From Bacteroidaceae bacterium (lineage in GTDB: Bacteria > Bacteroidota > Bacteroidia > Bacteroidales > Bacteroidaceae): 64,000 bases of DNA. Numbering within the stretch: the first letter of the stretch is position 1; each line of letters begins with the position of its first letter. The stretch spans positions 32,872-96,871 of the forward strand of contig JAFSKR010000032.1 of NCBI GenBank assembly GCA_017448825.1. Reading direction: 5' to 3'. Below are positions 59,009-64,000 of this stretch, piece after piece. The translations under genes and the position numbers were made by a program. The notes beneath the pieces were generated by a model, which was given only the letters and a program-made list of their open reading frames with translations, made no database searches and was not told where the DNA came from.

Positions 59009-61534
59009 ATGACTATCTATCGGAACATACTCAAAGGTGTGCTATGCATCAGCATGATGGCTACTGCAATGACCACAATGGCACAACGGAAAGAGACCGT
59101 CCTGCGCGATGGTTGGAAGTTCTCACGAGGCGAAAAGCTCGATTCTATCGCTCCTGCCCAAGTGGGTTACAACGACAAAAAGTGGCAAACCGTACAAGTG
59201 CCTCACGACTGGGCCATCAGCGGCCCATTCGACAAGGAGATTGACAAACAGACCGTTGCCATCGAGCAAAATGGCGAGAAGGAGGCCACCGAGAAGACGG
59301 GACGTTCTGGTTCTCTGCCTTGGATTGGAGAGGGATGGTACCGCACCACTTTCAGCGTGGACAAGAATAGCCAACGCGTCTTGCTCAACTTCGACGGAGC
59401 GATGGCAGAACCCGAGGTGTATGTGAATGGTGCAAAGGTCGGCGAATGGAAGTATGGCTACACGCCCTTCAATATCGACATCACAGGGGTTGTGAACGGA
59501 GACGAATCACCCAACACGCTGGTTGTGCATCTTCGCAACGTGGAGGAGAGCAGCCGCTGGTACCCTGGTGCTGGATTGATTCGTCCGGTTACGCTGATTA
59601 CGACGGGGGAATGCCATCTCTTAGAATGGGGCACCAACGTGGAAACAAAAAGCTGGAACTGGGAAGAGACCACCGCCACTATTTCTATTTCCACCTATCT
59701 TGACGGAGACTTTGGAGGTGGTAACATCGTGCGTTTCTCCACCAATGGCCGCACGGTTGATGTGACACCTGAAGGGGTGGATTGCTTAGGAATGTCTCGT
59801 GCCACCACCGAACTGACAATGGATGATGTGGAGTGCTGGTCGCCCGAAAAGCCGCAGCTATACGACCTGACCATCAGCATCATTGCCGACAAAGGCAACG
59901 GGAAGGTGCTCGACTCAAAGACCGTCAAGTACGGCATCCGCACCGTGGAAGTGACAGAGAAAGGTGGCTTCAAACTGAATGGGGAAAGCCGAAAACTTAA
60001 AGGTGTGTGCCTGCATCACGACCTCGGTATGTTGGGTGCTGCTGTCAACAAGGCTGCCCTCATCCGTCAGGTGGAACTCTTGAAGAGCATGGGATGCGAT
60101 GCCATCCGCACTTCCCACAACATCCCCAGCCAAATGCAGATGGAAGTCTATGATTCTCTCGGCATGATGGTGATGGCTGAAAGTTTCGATATGTGGGTCT
60201 ATCCCAAATGCAAGAACGGCTATGCACGGTTCTACAAGGACTGGTGGCAACGTGACCTTCAGAACCTCGTGAATGCCAACAAACTGCATCCCTCCATCGT
60301 CATGTGGTCCATCGGCAATGAAATCCCCGAACAGGGCATGAAGGAGGGTAACCGCATGACCCGCGATATGCAGAACCTCATCCATGACCTCGACCCCACA
60401 CGTCCCGTCACCGCTGGGTGCGACCGCATCGACAACGCCATCGCGACGGGCTTTGCACAGGTGCTTGACGTGCCAGGCATGAATTATCGTACACAGAAAT
60501 ATAAGACGGCATACGAGAAACTGCGCCAAGGTTTTGTGCTGGGCAGTGAAACGGCTTCCACCGTCTCTTCACGTGGTGTGTATAAGTTCCCTGTTCAGCG
60601 TGTAGATGGCAAGGCATACGACGACGGCCAGTGCTCCAGCTACGACGTGGAAGCTTGCTGGTGGTCGAACATTCCAGAGGACGATTGGCTCTTGCAAGAC
60701 GACGAACCTTGGGTGATTGGTGAATTTGTGTGGACGGGCTTCGACTATCTCGGCGAACCCACTCCTTACGATGAGTATTGGCCCAGCCGTTCCTCTTACT
60801 TTGGCATCTTCGACCTTGCAGGTCTTCCCAAGGATAGGTATTACCTCTATCGTTCCCGTTGGAACAAGGATGAAACAACCATCCACCTGCTGCCCCACTG
60901 GACATGGCCAGGGCGTGAGGGTGAAGTGACCCCTGTCTATTGCTACACCAACTACCCTACTGCTGAGCTGTTTGTGAACGGCAAGTCACAGGGCAAGATT
61001 TCTAAGAACACCTCAGCGAAATCACCCTCTGGCAAAGATGGTCGCATCACAGACATCAATGACCCTGCCATCGACCGTTATCGTCTCCGCTGGAACAACG
61101 TCAAATATGAACCTGGAGAAATCAAAGTGGTTGTCTATGACGAAAACGGAAAGGAAGTGGGCACCCAAACCGTCAAGACAGCAGGAGCAGCATCGTCCAT
61201 CCAACTGACAGGCGACCTCGGATCAGCCATCAAGCCTATTAAAGCTGATGGTGAGGACATGACTTTCATCACCGTCAATGTCCTCGACAAAGACGGAAAC
61301 CTCGTACCTGATGCCGACCAGCAAATTAACGTCAGCGTGTCGGGTGCCGCCACCTTCAAAGGCATCTGCAACGGCGATGCCACCAGCCTCGAAGTCTTCA
61401 CGAAGCCCACGATGAAAGCTTTCCACGGACAGCTCGTCATCGGCATCCAAAGCAACGGCAAGAAAGGCGCCGCCACCGTGAAAGTGACAGGCAAAGGCTT
61501 GAAGCCCGCCACCGCCACCCTCAATGTCCAATAA
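59009..61534 (+). CDS. Secreted glycoside hydrolase family 2 (beta-galactosidase-like)
   Basis: The product has 841 residues from the Met at 59009: signal peptide 'GVLCISMMATAMTTMAQ'. The sugar-binding jelly roll ('PHDWAISGPFDKEID', 'WYRTTFSVDKNSQRVLLNFD') is followed by an Ig-like domain and the TIM barrel. The acid/base Glu is in 'IVMWSIGNEIPEQG' (about residue 438) and the nucleophile Glu in 'PWVIGEFVWTGFDYLGEP' (about residue 572). A DUF4982-like module ('VTPVYCYTNYPTAELFVNGK') and an invasin/Ig-like tail complete it. Beta-galactosidase is the commonest activity for this layout; beta-glucuronidase and others are possible. Paired with the GH43 protein, it suggests stepwise attack on one glycan. 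Confidence 0.93.
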   Translation: MTIYRNILKGVLCISMMATAMTTMAQRKETVLRDGWKFSRGEKLDSIAPAQVGYNDKKWQTVQVPHDWAISGPFDKEIDKQTVAIEQNGEKEATEKTGRSGSLPWIGEGWYRTTFSVDKNSQRVLLNFDGAMAEPEVYVNGAKVGEWKYGYTPFNIDITGVVNGDESPNTLVVHLRNVEESSRWYPGAGLIRPVTLITTGECHLLEWGTNVETKSWNWEETTATISISTYLDGDFGGGNIVRFSTNGRTVDVTPEGVDCLGMSRATTELTMDDVECWSPEKPQLYDLTISIIADKGNGKVLDSKTVKYGIRTVEVTEKGGFKLNGESRKLKGVCLHHDLGMLGAAVNKAALIRQVELLKSMGCDAIRTSHNIPSQMQMEVYDSLGMMVMAESFDMWVYPKCKNGYARFYKDWWQRDLQNLVNANKLHPSIVMWSIGNEIPEQGMKEGNRMTRDMQNLIHDLDPTRPVTAGCDRIDNAIATGFAQVLDVPGMNYRTQKYKTAYEKLRQGFVLGSETASTVSSRGVYKFPVQRVDGKAYDDGQCSSYDVEACWWSNIPEDDWLLQDDEPWVIGEFVWTGFDYLGEPTPYDEYWPSRSSYFGIFDLAGLPKDRYYLYRSRWNKDETTIHLLPHWTWPGREGEVTPVYCYTNYPTAELFVNGKSQGKISKNTSAKSPSGKDGRITDINDPAIDRYRLRWNNVKYEPGEIKVVVYDENGKEVGTQTVKTAGAASSIQLTGDLGSAIKPIKADGEDMTFITVNVLDKDGNLVPDADQQINVSVSGAATFKGICNGDATSLEVFTKPTMKAFHGQLVIGIQSNGKKGAATVKVTGKGLKPATATLNVQ

Positions 61535-61584
61535 GTTTTGCCGCAAAATAGTAAAATGTAAAACGTCAAATAGTTAATAAGAAC

Positions 61585-63552
61585 ATGAATTACGGTTTTG
61601 TGAAAGTAGCGTCTGCCATTCCTTCGCTGAAAGTGGCTGACTGCACCTATAACATCCAGCAAATCGAAAGCCTCATCATTCAAGCTGAGGGCAAGGGTGT
61701 AGAAATCATCGCCTTCCCCGAACTGAGCATTAGCGGTTACACCTGCCAAGACCTCTTTGGCCAGCAACTGTTACTGGAGAAATGCGAAGAGAGCCTTTTC
61801 AAATTGCTTGACTTCACCCGCTCCCTGCAAATCATCTCCATTGTCGGCATGCCCGTCATGGTTAGTGGACTGCTGATGAACTGCGCCGTAGTTGTGCAGG
61901 AGGGCAAGATACTCGGCGTGGTGCCCAAGACCTACCTACCCAACTACAAGGAATTTTATGAACAGCGGTGGTTCGTACCATCGACAGCCACTGACGAGAC
62001 CCACATTCATCTCTGCGCCCAGACAGTCAACTTCGGTCGAGACCTCCTATTCCACACACAGAAGACTTGCTTTGGCATAGAAATCTGCGAAGACCTTTGG
62101 GCACCCATACCGCCCAGTAGCGAACTCGCATTGAAGGGAGCGGAAATCATCTTCAACCTGAGTGCCAGCAACGAACTTATCGGCAAGCACCAATACCTGC
62201 TGTCACTCATCAGTCAGCAGAGTGCCCGTTGCATTGCCGGCTATGTCTATAGCTCCTGTGGTTTTGGCGAATCCACTCAAGACGTAGTGTTTGCAGGCAA
62301 TGCCCTCATCTATGAAAACGGTACGCTCATCACTCGTAGCAAGCGCTTCTGTCTCAATGAACAAATGGTTATCTCTGAAATCGACACAGAACGTCTGCTC
62401 ACCGAGCGTCGTCACAACACCACCTTCAGCGAGAACATTCGACTGACCGACACCACAAAGCGCATCGACATCCAATGTCAGACGGTCAACCCAGCCTACA
62501 ACTTCGAACTCACCCGATGGGTCAATCCCCACCCCTTCGTGCCAAGAGGCAACGCCCTCGACGAGCGTTGCCAAGAGATATTCTCCATCCAGACCTCAGC
62601 CCTTGCCAAGCGCATCGTCCACACAGGAGCCCGCAGCATCGTCCTCGGCATCAGCGGCGGACTCGACTCCACCCTTGCCCTGCTCGTATGTGTCAAGACA
62701 ATGGATATGCTCCAGCGTCCACGCAAGGAAGTCATCGGTGTCACCATGCCAGGCTTCGGCACGACCGACCGCACCTACAACAATGCCATCGCCCTAATGA
62801 AGTCGCTCGACATCACCATCAAGGAAATCAGCATAAAAGATGCCTGCATCCAACACTTCAAGGACATCGGTCACGACATAGCCGTGCATGATGTCACCTA
62901 CGAAAACTGCCAAGCACGCGAGCGCACCCAAATACTCATGGACGTAGCGAACCAGTGCAACGGCTTCGTCGTTGGCACTGGCGACCTCAGCGAACTCGCC
63001 CTTGGATGGTGCACCTACAACGCCGACCACATGTCCAATTATGGAGTCAACACCTCCATCCCCAAGACATTAGTCAAACACCTCGTCAAGTGGGTAGCCC
63101 TCACCAGCATGGACGAGGCATCGAAAGCCACGCTCCTCGACATCATCGAAACCCCCATCTCGCCCGAACTCATCCCCGCAGACAAAGACGGAAACATCCA
63201 GCAGAAGACCGAAGACCTCGTGGGTCCCTACGAACTCCACGACTTCTTCCTATACCACTTCCTCCGTCTCGGCTTCCGCCCTGCCAAGATTCTCTATCTG
63301 GCACAGCAAGCCTTTATCAAGCAGACCTACCCCGAAAACACGGAACTCGGCATGGAAGTAGGTTCCTATGACGAAGAAACCATCCAGAAATGGCTCAAAA
63401 CCTTCTGCCACAGATTCTTCACCCAGCAATTCAAGCGTAGCTGTCTGCCCGATGGTCCCAAAGTCGGCTCCGTATCCCTCTCACCCCGTGGCGACTGGCG
63501 AATGCCGAGCGATGCCAGCAGTGCCGATTGGTTGGCAGACCTGATAGATTAA
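61585..63552 (+). CDS. nadE: Glutamine-dependent NAD(+) synthase
   Basis: The product has 655 residues, normal for the two-domain form. The N-terminal nitrilase-fold glutaminase carries the Glu-Lys-Cys triad in 'IIAFPELSISGYTCQDLFG', 'LGVVPKTYLPNYKEFYEQRW' and 'CFGIEICEDLWAPIPPSS'. The C-terminal synthetase has the P-loop 'SIVLGISGGLDSTLALLV', 'TMPGFGTTDRTYNNAIALMK' and 'FVVGTGDLSELALGWCTYNA'. It makes NAD from nicotinic acid adenine dinucleotide in the cytosol. It lies 50 bp after the GH2 gene on the same strand; a shared transcript is possible but a functional link is unlikely. Confidence 0.97.
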   Translation: MNYGFVKVASAIPSLKVADCTYNIQQIESLIIQAEGKGVEIIAFPELSISGYTCQDLFGQQLLLEKCEESLFKLLDFTRSLQIISIVGMPVMVSGLLMNCAVVVQEGKILGVVPKTYLPNYKEFYEQRWFVPSTATDETHIHLCAQTVNFGRDLLFHTQKTCFGIEICEDLWAPIPPSSELALKGAEIIFNLSASNELIGKHQYLLSLISQQSARCIAGYVYSSCGFGESTQDVVFAGNALIYENGTLITRSKRFCLNEQMVISEIDTERLLTERRHNTTFSENIRLTDTTKRIDIQCQTVNPAYNFELTRWVNPHPFVPRGNALDERCQEIFSIQTSALAKRIVHTGARSIVLGISGGLDSTLALLVCVKTMDMLQRPRKEVIGVTMPGFGTTDRTYNNAIALMKSLDITIKEISIKDACIQHFKDIGHDIAVHDVTYENCQARERTQILMDVANQCNGFVVGTGDLSELALGWCTYNADHMSNYGVNTSIPKTLVKHLVKWVALTSMDEASKATLLDIIETPISPELIPADKDGNIQQKTEDLVGPYELHDFFLYHFLRLGFRPAKILYLAQQAFIKQTYPENTELGMEVGSYDEETIQKWLKTFCHRFFTQQFKRSCLPDGPKVGSVSLSPRGDWRMPSDASSADWLADLID

Positions 63553-63577
63553 GTCAGAACACACAAACTTATTCATC

Positions 63578-63635
63578 CCCCAAAACAACGGGTGCAGAAA
63601 AGACAATCCATCTATTCTGCACCCACTTTTTGGGG
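63578..63635 (+). terminator. Two-part hairpin after nadE
   Basis: gggtgcagaa (63590-63599) pairs with ttctgcaccc (63615-63624), enclosed by ccccaaaa/ttttgggg (63578-63585, 63628-63635). It is 26 bp past the nadE stop codon. Confidence 0.7.
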
Positions 63636-63797
63636 CTTAGAAGATGATGCTCTTTATATTAAAAATGAATAGAGGTAATTGATATTGACATGAAATAGAA
63701 ACAATGCTTGGTGACATCAATAGACATTCTGAAATATCTTCAGATATTCCTTCAAGAACACTTGCTTCATCCCTCTGGAAATTCTTCCCCAGAAGAC

Positions 63798-64000
63798 ACG
63801 AGCGTGAGAGCGGAGTGATGACGAGCGTAAGGGCAAAGTGATGACGAGCATCGGAGCAGAGTGATAACGGGCAAGAGGACTCGGAAGACACGGGCATGAG
63901 GCGGAGCAAGATACGGGCAAGAGAACTCGGAAGACACGGGGCACAGTCTTCCGAGATGACGGGCATGAGGACGAGGAAGACATTGGCAACAGAGTTAAGA
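63798..64000. repeat. Degenerate 23-bp tandem repeat array running off the window
   Basis: Exact 23-bp spacing: units start at 63798, 63821, 63844, 63867, 63890, 63913, 63936, 63959 and 63982 (cut by the edge). On this strand each starts acg(a/g)gc, except 63936 (acgggg) and the variant 63982 (attggc). They are inverse copies of the array at 22827-23033. No gene is visible from 63553 to the end. Confidence 0.92.

Overview
The window looks like a chromosomal segment of a Prevotella-like member of the order Bacteroidales. Three things point there. Many genes are preceded by the Bacteroidetes promoter (TTG, about 20 bp, then TAnnTTTG). Many proteins are Bacteroidales families (DUF4252, DUF4836, DUF3298, FeoA-FeoB fusion, FeoB-associated Cys-rich protein, GH43 and GH2 with Bacteroides-style accessory domains). 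Two large secreted proteins end in the Prevotella-type 'YxLsGq...KGixixxGkk' tail. There are no rRNA genes, prophage, transposase or CRISPR array.

Layout. 1-2.3 kb: two envelope proteins. 2.35-5.2 kb (minus): an ECF sigma factor operon with a membrane anti-sigma-like protein and three secreted proteins, two of them DUF4252. 5.3-8.5 kb: a tandem palindromic repeat, a Tyr/Trp-rich lipoprotein, then a radical SAM enzyme with three small paralogous lipoproteins that carry MYG motifs, probably its substrates. 8.5-11.6 kb: a large secreted protein whose signal peptide is cut by a TAG codon, and a DUF3298 lipoprotein. 11.7-16 kb: a membrane protein with a winged-helix regulator, rfbA, tRNA-Ser(CGA), a long rod-like structured RNA and htrA. 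16.4-19 kb: a candidate small RNA and the GDP-fucose genes fcl and gmd.

19-31 kb is an iron and heme-c block. A hemerythrin-LuxR regulator is divergent from feoAB and its Cys-rich partner. A six-gene operon follows: porin, imelysin lipoprotein, di-heme DUF1111 protein, second porin, c-type cytochrome lipoprotein and CcsA-type cytochrome assembly protein. The promoter of this operon is nearly copied in front of the candidate sRNA at 16.45 kb. That sRNA also has 15 nt of perfect complementarity to the 5' UTR of the hemerythrin regulator, so the block may form one regulatory circuit.

31-46 kb: a Rid-family protein, a repeat-rich spacer, a small gene between 23-bp direct repeats, two glycosyltransferases, guaA, and a tightly packed minus-strand operon (map, tsaD, rsmE, DUF4836, ABC ATPase and permease, AmgK-like kinase fused to RapZ C-terminal domain, MurU-like nucleotidyltransferase). 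46-55 kb: envelope proteins, an lrp/maf/kdsC/DUF2520/nitroreductase operon. 55-63.6 kb (plus): mltG, GH43, GH2 and nadE. The window ends inside a 23-bp tandem repeat array related to one at 22.8 kb. Functions are from reading sequence and motifs only; no database search was run.
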